Shown here piece after piece: positions 56,701-64,000 of a stretch of DNA of 64,000 nt. How positions within the stretch are numbered: position 1 is the stretch's first letter; every line of letters starts with the position of its first letter. Source of the DNA: Bubalus kerabau (taxonomy: Eukaryota; Chordata; Mammalia; Artiodactyla; Bovidae); NCBI RefSeq assembly GCF_029407905.1, contig NC_073625.1, forward strand, positions 168,164,240 to 168,228,239, given 5' to 3'. Both the position numbers and the translations under genes were made by a program. The notes beneath the pieces were generated by a model, which worked only from the letters and a program-made list of their open reading frames with translations, did no database searches and was not told the origin of the DNA.

Positions 56701-59700
56701 ATCTAAACCCCTATTTTTAAAGGAGTTTAAAAAATAGCTTTTAATAATTTAGACATTTTTCATAAGTATGGAAATTGAAAAATATACGAGACTGACAGAG
56801 CAGTACTTCAGAGTAGATACTGGGCATGCAGCCTCCCTGAGTTGGTGTCTCATCTCTTCCACTTTGCAGCTGGGGAATCTGATACAAGTTAATTTACCTC
56901 TCTGTTCCTCCCCTTACTTACTGTATAAATAGGGATAATAGTTACAACCTGGTAAGAACATAGAGTGAGTTAACTGGTGCTTAGAACAGTGTCTGACAAA
57001 CAATTTATATATCCTTTTGCTTTTGTAGATAGAAATCCAGGCTCCTCCTGGTGTCCCAGTAGGTTACGTTACTCAGACCTGGCACCCTTGCCTGCCGAAG
57101 TTTACAATTCAAAATGAGAGGCGAGAGGATGTGCTAAGAATCTCTGGTCCATGTGTCATCTGCAGCTGTTGTGCAGATATTGATTTTGAGGTAAGACGTG
57201 TGATAATGTTTATAGGTTTTGCTTTCCTAGTTAATAAAATAAGCTGGGAGGATGTTACAAATATATTAAATGAATATTTACATCCTGATATTCCAAGAGG
57301 GACTCAGTGTGCTCATACATTTATCTTTGGTCAGAGAGATGGTTATTGCTCTGATTAAGTGTTAGGGCTGATTATGCTAAGTGGAAAAAGAGAAGCAGAG
57401 ATTTGTAGTCAAATAAATATAAACAAAGCATCTAACATTTAAACATGGTGGTTTCTGTGTAGAGGCACTGTATATTATCCCTTTGGAGTAAAACATTAAC
57501 CTTGTCATTAATGTCTGGTTTCCAAAGCATATGGTCTTTCCTTAGTCTGAAACACAGGCTATCAGTGCTCTAGGCCCTCTTCAGAATCTCTGGCATCTTT
57601 GAGTTCCTACAAAAAGCCTAATTACACAAAGAGAATTTTAACAATAATATATTAGGTACAACCCTACCATGCTTCTCTATGATCTGTCCTTTATCTTTGT
57701 CTTAAAGTAACTAGAAATCATGATTTATCTGTGTATTTACTACCTCAAAGAACTTCATTTCAGCAGTTTTCAACAAATGGGGCCCAGACTTACAGCCCAA
57801 ATTAATTGGATGCAAATGCTTAAAAGTCAAGCAACTATAAAACTTAATCTTGATAACATAATTCTCTTGTATAAGCATAAAATCTGTTAAACTGGACAAT
57901 TTCCACAGAAGGGACAAATTCTAAAACTGAGCAGGGCTGGCCCCCTTATGATGAACCTATAGATTTCTTTTTAGAATAGTTTATCAGTTATTTATATTAA
58001 ATTTATAAGTTAATCAACATAATAGTAATATAAGTTTATTATTTCTAGAAATTGAAATCATTTTATTATTTAGGTTTTTGTTTTTAAGATTTTTTTTTTA
58101 GAATTTAGTTAAAAATCATCTAGTCCTATTGACTTTCCAGTTGTATATCCGTATATACTTTTCTGTTCCTTTCCATTAAAAATTTACATATTCTTACATA
58201 AATTTTTGGTGAATTTTTAAATTTCTTTCTGTAGGAACAAAAAAAGGAAATCTTAATATCTTATAAGTCTAGTAGTAGGATTGTGGTGGCTGATAAATTA
58301 TTTTTTGTATATTTAATTTAAAAGTTTTTCAAAAATCAAAAATAATCAAATTAAAAATAAAATGTAAGGTATAGATGTTTAGATGACAGCTATTAACAGA
58401 TGAAACATGTAAGTGTGCAATAGAGAATTTGTATTAGTCTATTTTGCCATCGTAGCATAACAAACAGCCCCTAAAACTCATTGGCTTAAGAAAACAGGAA
58501 TTTATTCTCATGCTTATGGATCTCAAGGTCAGCTGTGTCTGGAGGATATATACCTAGGCTTAGACAGATGGCCCTGATTTAGGCTGTAAGTTGGCCTCAG
58601 GTCTGCTCCAGGTATGTTCACTCTGGAGTTGCATCAACAGCAACTGCCTGGATCATGGTTTTTTAGTGGCTGATCACTGAAGAGCAGGACCAAGGCCAAG
58701 ATCTCTGCTGGTGTCACATCCACTAACCCTCCATTGGTTAAACAAGGAACATGGCCAAGTCTTAATTTCAGCGTGCAGGGAAGTATACTGGATTTCAGAG
58801 GGAGGACACTGAAATGACTATTTGATGAACAGTAATCCAGGCTATCACAGCATTCATAGTAGAAGTTTATTTCAGGTTTTTAAAGAACTTAACTATCTAC
58901 ATCCAAATAAAATGAGTCAACTGTTTTTAATCTCCCCACATTTATGTAGCTGGTTTCAACCTAAGATAGGGCTTCAAATGTTGTTACCAGCATGTGTGGT
59001 ACCTTGTGTACATTTGAAAAGCACACTTCTCTTCCTGTTCTGATGCAGCCCTGCCTATAAATACCCTGGCGAGTGTGGGCTACATTCAGCCCCCAAATGT
59101 CCACTTTGTGAGGTTCATTCCACTGGCTACAAGCTGTTCCATTCTTTATCATGGGCCTGAGCTTTACTTAGATAGAAACATAAAATTAGAAAAACTTTAC
59201 TTTGGAGTCCTTTTGTTTCATACATCCTTCTTCTTTTATTGTTCAGTCCCATTCTGTTGTCCAGTCTTAACCCAAGCCTTGACCTGGGGCATCCCATCAA
59301 ATTACTTATTGGTTACTTTACTTCACTCAAAACTACCAGTCCTCTTTTCCAGCCTCTTGGCATTTTATGTTTTCCTGAGTCCTTCCATCACCTTTAAACA
59401 CTCGACCTATGTCAACTTTCTGTGCTAATCTTAAAGCTGAAGTCAGATTAGAGTTTCATTTACTACCCGCTCCCCCCACCAGATGGCTTCTAGAAATTTC
59501 ATGCAAATAATTATTTCATAGTTGTATCTTTTCCTGCTTGAATTTTATTTTGGATAGATTCAACTAATTTATTACTGTATATCTTAAAGGAGAATAGAAA
59601 ATGTTAACTATTTCAGCTAAACTACTTTCATATTAGTTCTCTGTAGCAAATAAAGTTTTTAAAATGAATCCGTAAGTAAACATAGGAATCTACCTGCATC

Positions 59701-62480
59701 TACTGAGTGATATAATGTTCACAGTTATGAATGGCATATAATTTTAATATTGGTTTAATTTTACTTCTACTTGGAAAGTAGCTTTATTAGTTTGCTAGAA
59801 GTTTTTGTCCTTTTTCTTTTTTCAATTTAGGTTAAATCTCTTGATGATAAGTATGTGGTTGGCAAGATTTCCAAGCACTGGACTGGCCTTATTAAAGAGT
59901 TATTTACAGATGTTGATAACTTTGGCATCCAGTTCCCGTTAGACCTTGATGTGAAAATGAAAGCTGTGATGCTCGGCGCATGTTTCCTCATTGTAAGTTT
60001 ACTCCTGCCAATCTAGGGTACAGATGGTTTCTCTAGTTTTATTCTGAAATAATTTTTTAAATTTTATATATGTAAATGACCTTAAATTTGTAGGTTTTAT
60101 TGAAAGTGGTCCTGTTTAATCTTAGCTCTGAAATTCCATTTTCTTCTGCTACTCTTGGTTCACAGGTGACTAGCGTCTCTCTGGAGGGTCTGTGTAGTTT
60201 CACACTGTAACAAAAGGATGTTATATGTTAAGGAGAAGTTCTGGTTTTAGTGGTTAAAAAAAAAAAGCCAGCACCACCACCAATAACCAAAAAAAACCCC
60301 AAATTGATACTTTGGAGAAGAGTTTGAATCTTCTAGTGTGTTTAAATGAAATAAGTCTCAGTGAAACAAGGAAATTTCTTCCTTATTCATTATTAAACCA
60401 TCTAATACAGAAATACCAACTGCAATAAGAATCTACATTTGATCAAGTCTTGGATGGAACTATCAATTGAGAGGAAATGTATGGAATACAGCATTGATTC
60501 TGAACTTGTCTTCACATTAAATTAGCTAGGAAGTTTTTAGTAGTAAGCCATACCCCAGTTTAACTAAATCAGAAGCACACCATTAAAAGTTTGTGTAGCT
60601 CCCCAGATGATTCCTTATGTGGCCAATGTCAAGGTCTCTGGGGACAGAGCAGTGGTTTTCCACCTTAGCTGCACAGTAGAAACACCTGGGTAGCTTTTGC
60701 ACTCCCTATGTCAAGACTACCCAGATCCAGTAAACTAAATCTGGAGATGGAACCAAGCCATCAAATGTTCAAGCTGTCATATGATTGCAATGCAAGTGAG
60801 GTTTGGAGCCACTAGATTAATATCTTAAACACTGACATGCAGAAGCAATCAGAAAAAAAAAAAAAACCCAAACACTAAAAAGTGAGAGAACATACAGAAA
60901 AGGATTCAGTTACTTCAACAAATAAATATCAGGAAGATAAAAATGAAAAGAGAAATATCAGTTTAATATAGTTTGTAGACTCTGTTTGGATACTGATTTA
61001 AACAAACCAGTATAAAAAGACAGTTACAAGACCCTCATGCATTTGAGAACACTGGCTATTTGATGATATTAATGAATTATTAAGGTTTTTAAAATGATGT
61101 TGTTATTATGGTTATGCAAAAACAAAACAGTCCATATTTATTAAGGGTATATACTGAAGTATTTCAGTATGAAATGATATGGTTATTTATCACAGATTTG
61201 CTTTTAAATAAGGGAGATGAAGCCAGGGGGACATAAGGGGTGGATTAATTGGTGAACTAAGCTGGGTGAGTAGTCACTGGAACTTTATTATGCTATTCTA
61301 TCTAATTTGGGACAATATTTTCTATATAAAATTTTAAAGATAACTACAATTCTGTTTAAAAACTGTGCTTTCAACAAATGTTTATTTCACATGAGGAGAA
61401 AACTGTAATCTTAATCTTGGGGAACTGTTTAACCAATGATTTACACACCATAACCAAAGATATGATGTGTACAGGGCAGAGAGAGTAGTCTGGGATGTCT
61501 GGTTAGATGAGATATGGGATTGGAGGGTGCTGGTGGGGTTATGAAGTGAAAGTCCCTCAGTCCTGTCCAACTCTTTGTGACCCCATGGACTATACAGTCC
61601 ATGGAATTCTCCAGCCCAGAATACTGGAGTGGGGTTATTAAGAAGTGAATATAGGGTAGATTGGGCAACTTCTTATAGACCTTGGGAAGATACTAAAAAT
61701 TGTTTCCTTAACTGGTTAGTTTTAAGCTATGTATAAATAGAAATAATTATAAATCCAAATTTTAGAATGATAAATCCTGATGACGAACTGTATTAGTGCA
61801 ACTGCAAGTGAATGGTTATAAAGATTCAGTTATTCCTTTATAAAGGAATAAAGGAAAATGACAGATGTGAGAGAACTAAAATCCATACAATTTAGAAGTC
61901 ATAGGGATGAAAATTTGGTTAGAAACTGATGGAGTAAGACAAACTTAGGAACAGAGAGACAGGCTTGGAAGAGAAGTCATAAAATTGGGCCCCAAAATTC
62001 TAAGATGTTATTCTAAGTCTAAGATGGCTGTCATTCTCCTGAAACAATCTAAAGATTGTACATGGAACTCCATGTACAGTCATAACACAAGTTATATTAC
62101 TAGAGAAGAAGTTCAAAAAGTTGAGGAAGAAATATTGAAAAAGGAACATTCTAAGAAACATGAAAAAAAGTGAAACTTAGAGAAATTACCTGATAATTAC
62201 TTAAGTTCATGCAGGTATCAATAAGTTAACAGAATTGTAGGATTTAATTGACATTAAACTGGAAAGTTGAAGCTATCAATTTTTCCTGGATCTACCTATT
62301 ACAGTTGATTTTTCTTGTTTAGCAAGTATGTTATTGTGTTTCATCAGATCCCTTAGCATTTATGCGTCTGAGAGCTGATCTCTGCTTGGTGCTGAAAACT
62401 CATTTCTATATTTTGTTTTTCTCTAGGACTTCATGTTCTTTGAAATGACTAGAGGTGAACAGAGAGCAGGAGTGTGGTAG
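43764..62480 (+). CDS. PLSCR1: Phospholipid scramblase 1 (coding exons joined)
   Basis: Calcium-dependent lipid-scrambling membrane protein of the plasma membrane, also nuclear and antiviral in mammals. Join: 43764-43776, 47124-47204, 50507-50709, 52039-52081, 54616-54836, 57029-57190, 59831-59992, 62427-62480 (939 bases, 312 residues; human about 318). Residues about 1-85 are proline/glycine-rich with a PPGY motif (50-53). The scramblase domain follows from about 88 (NCPPGLEYL). The cysteine cluster CCFPCC is at 179-184, the NLS-like GKISKHWTGL at 252-261 and the EF-hand-like DVDNFGIQFPLD at 268-279. The membrane segment KAVMLGACFLIDFMFF spans about 285-300, with GVW at the end. The MDKQN start and proline-rich domain separate it from PLSCR2, and the ATG has A at -3 and G at +4. 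All introns are GT-AG, phases consistent. Confidence 0.96.
43777..45673. other. PLSCR1 intron 2, 5' part
   Basis: AT-rich, no assigned repeat except a TG/TA microsatellite at about 44741-44790 ((TG)n then (TA)n). Confidence 0.5.
45682..45872 (-). repeat. Bov-tA SINE with 8-bp duplication
   Basis: Reverse copy lacking the last head bases. GAGTGTCT at 45674-45681 and 45873-45880. Confidence 0.9.
46282..46765 (-). mobile_element. BovB LINE 3' part, low divergence
   Basis: Starts near the BovB 3' end ('cagtcgctcagtcatgtcca') and reaches 480 bases into the RT C-terminal coding region. The minus frame 46778-46296 is open for 160 codons, so the copy is young, though far too short to be active. Confidence 0.92.
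47124..47204 (+). CDS. PLSCR1: PLSCR1 exon 3 (two possible donors)
   Basis: Acceptor 'ttgaattacag'. Codes NVQMNPPHPGTNLTG then EYPLEYPSAAFPG, the latter aligning with the human segment around YPPQYPPTAFQ. Donor gtaaac at 47205. A stronger donor, CAG|gtgagt at 47166, would end the exon at 47165 and delete 13 codons in frame. Confidence 0.88.
47267..47320. repeat. GT microsatellite
   Basis: (GT)n with CTGT/CTAT interruptions, 60 bases after exon 3. Confidence 0.85.
47321..48173. other. PLSCR1 intron 3, unassigned part
   Basis: No repeat or exon recognised. Confidence 0.45.
48174..48352 (-). mobile_element. MER5-type hAT transposon
   Basis: Bounded by 'atagttctcagaggtgc' and 'cagccagggctgagaactgct', the ends of MER5-like elements, with internal 'cccaggtgattctaatgtgc'. 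Orientation is uncertain because the ends are near-symmetric. Confidence 0.75.
48690..48892 (+). repeat. MIR SINE
   Basis: Core features 'gcaagttgctgtgcctccaa', 'cctcagttcttgtgtataaa', 'atgggcataat' and 'attaaatgagactatgtgta' align with MIR. Ancient mammalian SINE. Confidence 0.85.
49142..49358 (+). repeat. ART2A/Bov-tA-type SINE
   Basis: From 'ggcttccctggtggctggct' to 'aaaagttggacacaggaact' and an AACAACCAACAAC tail. Confidence 0.88.
49359..49790. other. PLSCR1 intron 3, unassigned part
   Basis: Contains a T-run at about 49652-49670; otherwise nothing recognised. Confidence 0.4.
49791..49990 (-). mobile_element. MER20-type hAT transposon
   Basis: Reverse orientation: 'agggtttctcaacaaaggca' at the left end, 'caacatccctggctttcacc' and 'ggtctccagatgttg' inside. 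Confidence 0.78.
50507..50709 (+). CDS. PLSCR1: PLSCR1 exon 4 (proline-rich domain)
   Basis: Acceptor 'ccatatttcag', donor gtaatt at 50710. Encodes residues 32-99: glycine/proline-rich repeats, PPPGY, then PWMPAPLPPLNCPPGLEYL, the start of the conserved scramblase core. The human VYNQPVYNQ-type repeat is absent. Ends in phase 0. Confidence 0.95.
50945..51170 (-). repeat. MIR SINE
   Basis: Reverse complement of MIR: 'taactcatttaattctt', 'caccattttacagaagaaga' and 'agaagttacataatttgctc'. Confidence 0.82.
51171..52004. other. PLSCR1 intron 4, unassigned part
   Basis: AT-rich, nothing recognised. Confidence 0.4.
52005..52028 (+). repeat. T24 homopolymer in the exon 5 acceptor
   Basis: Twenty-four consecutive T, ending 10 bases before exon 5, forming its polypyrimidine tract. 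Confidence 0.95.
52039..52081 (+). CDS. PLSCR1: PLSCR1 exon 5
   Basis: 43-base exon coding IDQLLIHQQIELLE plus one base. Acceptor 'ctataatag', donor gtatgt at 52082. A second AG four bases downstream of the acceptor would shift the frame. Confidence 0.94.
52082..53048. other. PLSCR1 intron 5, unassigned part
   Basis: Contains a 144-codon frame (52502-52936) without conserved features. Possibly an old repeat; not assigned. Confidence 0.4.
53049..53183 (-). repeat. CHR-type tRNA-derived SINE
   Basis: Reverse complement: 'cttgtgggatctcagttccc', 'gaccagggattgaacccagg' and 'agcaccagggaattc', the head of CHR SINEs of the cetacean-hippo-ruminant group. Confidence 0.8.
53199..53322 (-). repeat. CHR-type tRNA-derived SINE, second copy
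   Basis: Same family and orientation as its neighbour: 'caaccagggatcgaacccac' and 'taaccactggaccaccaggg'. Separated by about 15 bases. Confidence 0.75.
53323..54173. other. PLSCR1 intron 5, unassigned AT-rich part
   Basis: Nothing recognised. Confidence 0.4.
54174..54384 (-). repeat. Bov-tA SINE, diverged
   Basis: Reverse copy, 'gtgctcagctgttcagctgt' to 'ctctgtgccacctgagaagc'. Confidence 0.85.
54616..54836 (+). CDS. PLSCR1: PLSCR1 exon 6 (cysteine cluster)
   Basis: Acceptor 'ttatgtttttag', donor gtgggt at 54837. Encodes VLIGFETNNKYEIKNSLGQ, the EDTDCCTRNCCGPSRPF block, and CCFPCC at 54810-54827, which corresponds to the palmitoylated CCCPCC of human PLSCR1 with Phe in place of the third Cys. 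Confidence 0.96.
54837..55288. other. PLSCR1 intron 6, unassigned part
   Basis: Nothing recognised. Confidence 0.4.
55289..55507 (+). repeat. Bov-tA SINE (first of a tandem pair)
   Basis: Head 'gggcttcccaggtgacacta' to 3' end 'acacaactgaagcgacttag'. Confidence 0.88.
55508..55706 (+). repeat. Bov-tA SINE (second of a tandem pair)
   Basis: Begins 'ggtggcttagtggtaaagaa' directly after the tail of the previous copy and ends about 'gcagagtcagacgtgactga'. Confidence 0.87.
55707..56399. other. PLSCR1 intron 6, unassigned part
   Basis: Nothing recognised. Confidence 0.4.
56412..56692 (-). repeat. BovA2 SINE with target duplication
   Basis: Full BovA2 in reverse with a CTG-repeat end at the left. 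GTCTATACATCT (56400-56411) and GTCCATACATCT (56693-56704), 11 of 12 identical. Confidence 0.93.
56838..57010 (+). repeat. MIR SINE next to exon 7
   Basis: 'ttacctctctgttcctcccc', 'actgtataaatagggataat' and 'ggtgcttagaacagtgtctg' align with MIR. Its end lies about 20 bases before exon 7. Confidence 0.8.
57029..57190 (+). CDS. PLSCR1: PLSCR1 exon 7
   Basis: Acceptor 'cttttgtag', donor gtaaga at 57191. 54 codons, residues 188-241: IEIQAPPGVPVGYVTQTWHP, LPKFTIQN and SGPCVICSCCADIDFE. In phase at both ends. Confidence 0.96.
57191..58431. other. PLSCR1 intron 7, unassigned part
   Basis: AT-rich with no assigned repeat. Confidence 0.4.
58432..58855 (+). repeat. Ancient mammalian LTR-like repeat
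   Basis: Opens 'tgtattagtctattttgcca' followed by 'gcataacaaacagccccta' and 'ctcattggcttaaga', and ends 'caggctatcacag'. This opening is shared by an old mammalian repeat, which I believe is ERVL/MaLR-related. Family not assigned. Confidence 0.55.
58856..59830. other. PLSCR1 intron 7, 3' part
   Basis: No repeat assigned. A 117-codon frame (59075-59428) shows no protein signature. Confidence 0.4.
59831..59992 (+). CDS. PLSCR1: PLSCR1 exon 8 (NLS, calcium loop, membrane segment start)
   Basis: Acceptor 'ttcaatttag', donor gtaagt at 59993. 54 codons, residues 242-295, including GKISKHWTGL (non-classical NLS in human), DVDNFGIQFPLD (EF-hand-like calcium site) and the first half of the membrane helix, AVMLGACFLI. 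Confidence 0.96.
59993..60484. other. PLSCR1 intron 8, unassigned part
   Basis: Includes an A-run near 60257-60266; otherwise nothing recognised. Confidence 0.4.
60485..60645. mobile_element. MER5-type hAT remnant
   Basis: 'gattctgaacttgtcttcac', 'attaaattagctaggaag' and 'ctccccagatgattcctt' follow the MER5 order, much diverged. Confidence 0.6.
60648..60818. mobile_element. MER5-type hAT remnant, second
   Basis: Starts 'agcagtggttttccacctta' and 'gctgcacagtagaaacacct', ends 'aggtttggagccactag'. Lies directly beside a second member of the group. Confidence 0.68.
60819..61533. other. PLSCR1 intron 8, unassigned part
   Basis: A-run near 60852-60866; otherwise nothing recognised. Confidence 0.4.
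61543..61632 (-). repeat. Bov-tA SINE fragment with short duplication
   Basis: Only the 3' part, 'gaaagtccctcagtcctgtc' to 'ccagcccagaatactggag'. TGGGGTTAT on both sides suggests a truncated insertion. Confidence 0.8.
61640..62426. other. PLSCR1 intron 8, 3' part
   Basis: No repeat assigned. Ends with a T-rich tract and 'ctctag'. Confidence 0.45.
62427..62480 (+). CDS. PLSCR1: PLSCR1 exon 9 (stop codon)
   Basis: Codes DFMFFEMTRGEQRAGVW and TAG at 62478-62480. Completes the membrane helix and the short extracellular tail; the GVW end is conserved. Confidence 0.96.
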   Translation, partial: DFMFFEMTRGEQRAGVW

Positions 62481-63390
62481 TACATTCATGAAAGTCTCAG
62501 AAAATCTGAAGTCCGTATATCAATTGGGACTATGTAAAAAAAAAATTGGGTGGATTTTTTCTTTATGTAAATGACTTATTACAGCATGTGTAAATTATAC
62601 TAGGATACCTGAAGCTTCAGGATTAATGATTTTACTTTTCAAATTAAACAGTCTATTTTCTATATCACTTACTTATAAATGTTTTTATACATTTTCTTTT
62701 TCATAGTGCATTTTGGAGAAAGGATATAGAAATTTTTACATTTAAACATAACTTCCTACGATGAATTGCTTTAAACTAGAGTTTCTGCTTTGTTTTCAAT
62801 ATGTACAGCAAAATTAATTAAAGTGTTTTTAAAGTAATACTAATATAAACATACATTATTTTATTAAATCTAGTTATTTCCTATGTAACAACTGTTATTT
62901 TGCAAAAATGATATATTCAAAAAAGTTCAAAATGAACATAATTTTCAGTGTTTATTTTTATAATTATGCTCAAATAATACTCAATATTCATATTATCAAG
63001 TGTATTTTTTTGTTCAGAAAATCACACTATGTTTAACTTCTATAATCTGCAGCTATTAACATTTTTATATTGACAAGACTATAAATTACCAAATTTTGAT
63101 GATTTTTCATGAATAAAAGAATGATTGTGTACCAAAGAAGGACACACTTAGAGATTCACTCACTCTAAAACTGGGATACTATAATATTTTGAAGTAATTA
63201 TTTATATATGGAATAATTAGCTTCTGTTCCATATTCTTTCATTCATGGAATATAGTAGTTTTCAGATCACTCAAGTGTTAATTAAATAGAACATATATAT
63301 TCTGTCTGACTATAAATGTTTATAATGGTCTATTAGATTATTTTTGCCAACAATTAAATAACTAAAATAAAACATTGCTGATATAGTTCT
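62481..63390 (+). other. PLSCR1: PLSCR1 3' UTR (extent inferred)
   Basis: AT-rich sequence after the stop. AATAAA at 63112-63117 and 63366-63371 are candidate poly(A) signals. The end at about 63390 assumes the second is used. Confidence 0.55.
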
Positions 63391-64000
63391 TTGAATGTTT
63401 GGTTTTTGTTTTTAAACAAACTGTGAACAGTCAGTTCACATGATATTCTGAACTTTACACATTTACCTCACTTTCCCTTTCAAATCTTTAAAGAGCTAAA
63501 GCATATGATAATCTTTGGTAAAATACATATATACCTATGCTGGAAACTGAGTTTTCTTCCTGTCAGAAAGTTAGTGCAATTTTTATACACTGTTTCGTAG
63601 GGAAAACTGAATCTTGTGAGAGATGTGCAACCCACCATTTACCTCATGGGAAGGAAAAGTGTGTTTAGGAAATAAAGAGCTTAGGGGAGATTCTCTTTTA
63701 TCCACAGCAGAACTCCAGCACCACTGGCTCCTAAGGATGGCAGAGGAGCTGGAGGAGGAGTCACGGCTAGACCACCTTTCACCAGCCTAAATAACTCACC
63801 AGTTGTCACATCCAATGATGAGGTGTAACCAGGCACTAACATTCAGTTTATAGATGGTACAGACAGCATGCCAGATACAGTGAGGTATTTGCACAGCTGG
63901 ATTCTAGTGGCATTAGTTATGCCAGTTAGAGAAGGGAGGCTTTCCAAGCCAGCTGTAATGCCACAGTCAACCCAAAATGAGGCTAAAAGGACTAACGTTA
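63391..64000. other. Downstream flank, unassigned
   Basis: No gene or repeat recognised. A further AATAAA lies near 63671. Confidence 0.4.

Noticed and set aside
1..64000. CRISPR arrays, operons or a bacterial-type system
   Set aside because: The window is mammalian nuclear DNA; the regular repeats are SINEs, LINE fragments and microsatellites.

Overview
The window is nuclear DNA of a bovid ruminant. Its interspersed repeats are ruminant-specific: BovB (RTE-class) LINEs, tRNA-derived Bov-tA and ART2A-like SINEs, BovA2 SINEs ending in CAG/CTG repeats, CHR-type SINEs, and a bovine-type L1. Older mammalian repeats (MIR, MER5, MER20, MER1, an L1M copy) are also present. I cannot separate Bos from close relatives such as sheep or goat by eye. 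Family names here come from recognising consensus features, not from a search.

Layout. Positions 1-6940 are a nearly complete L1 whose 5' end lies outside the window. It has tandem 5' UTR monomers, an open ORF1, and an ORF2 broken by one frameshift and one stop. A decayed BovB (6941-9236) abuts its poly(A). Positions 9.2-34.9 kb are intergenic, mostly repeats in AT-rich unique DNA. Landmarks there are a ferritin light chain retropseudogene (10511-11110, minus), a MER1 hAT element with 8-bp target duplications, a solo ERVK-type LTR with a perfect 6-bp duplication (13801-15088), an old L1M copy carrying two SINEs (19025-20781), several BovB fragments on both strands, and a tail-to-tail BovB pair (32790-33551).

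The only intact cellular gene is PLSCR1 (phospholipid scramblase 1), plus strand. A CpG-rich promoter with a probable noncoding first exon lies at about 35.0-35.9 kb. Eight coding exons follow: 43751-43776, 47124-47204, 50507-50709, 52039-52081, 54616-54836, 57029-57190, 59831-59992 and 62427-62480. All introns are GT-AG, and the join gives 312 residues with a proline-rich N terminus, a cysteine cluster, an NLS-like segment, an EF-hand-like calcium loop and a C-terminal membrane segment. Introns carry many SINEs, a second solo LTR of the same family as the first but in antisense (38249-39391), and BovB fragments. The 3' UTR follows 62480, with AATAAA signals at 63112 and 63366.

I found no undescribed gene system. 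The most useful leads are an alternative in-frame donor in PLSCR1 exon 3, lineage changes in its PPxY and palmitoylation motifs, a GAAA-rich ISRE-like element in exon 1, a recent BovB insertion just downstream of the promoter, the convergent BovB inverted repeat, and unusually long direct repeats around one SINE.
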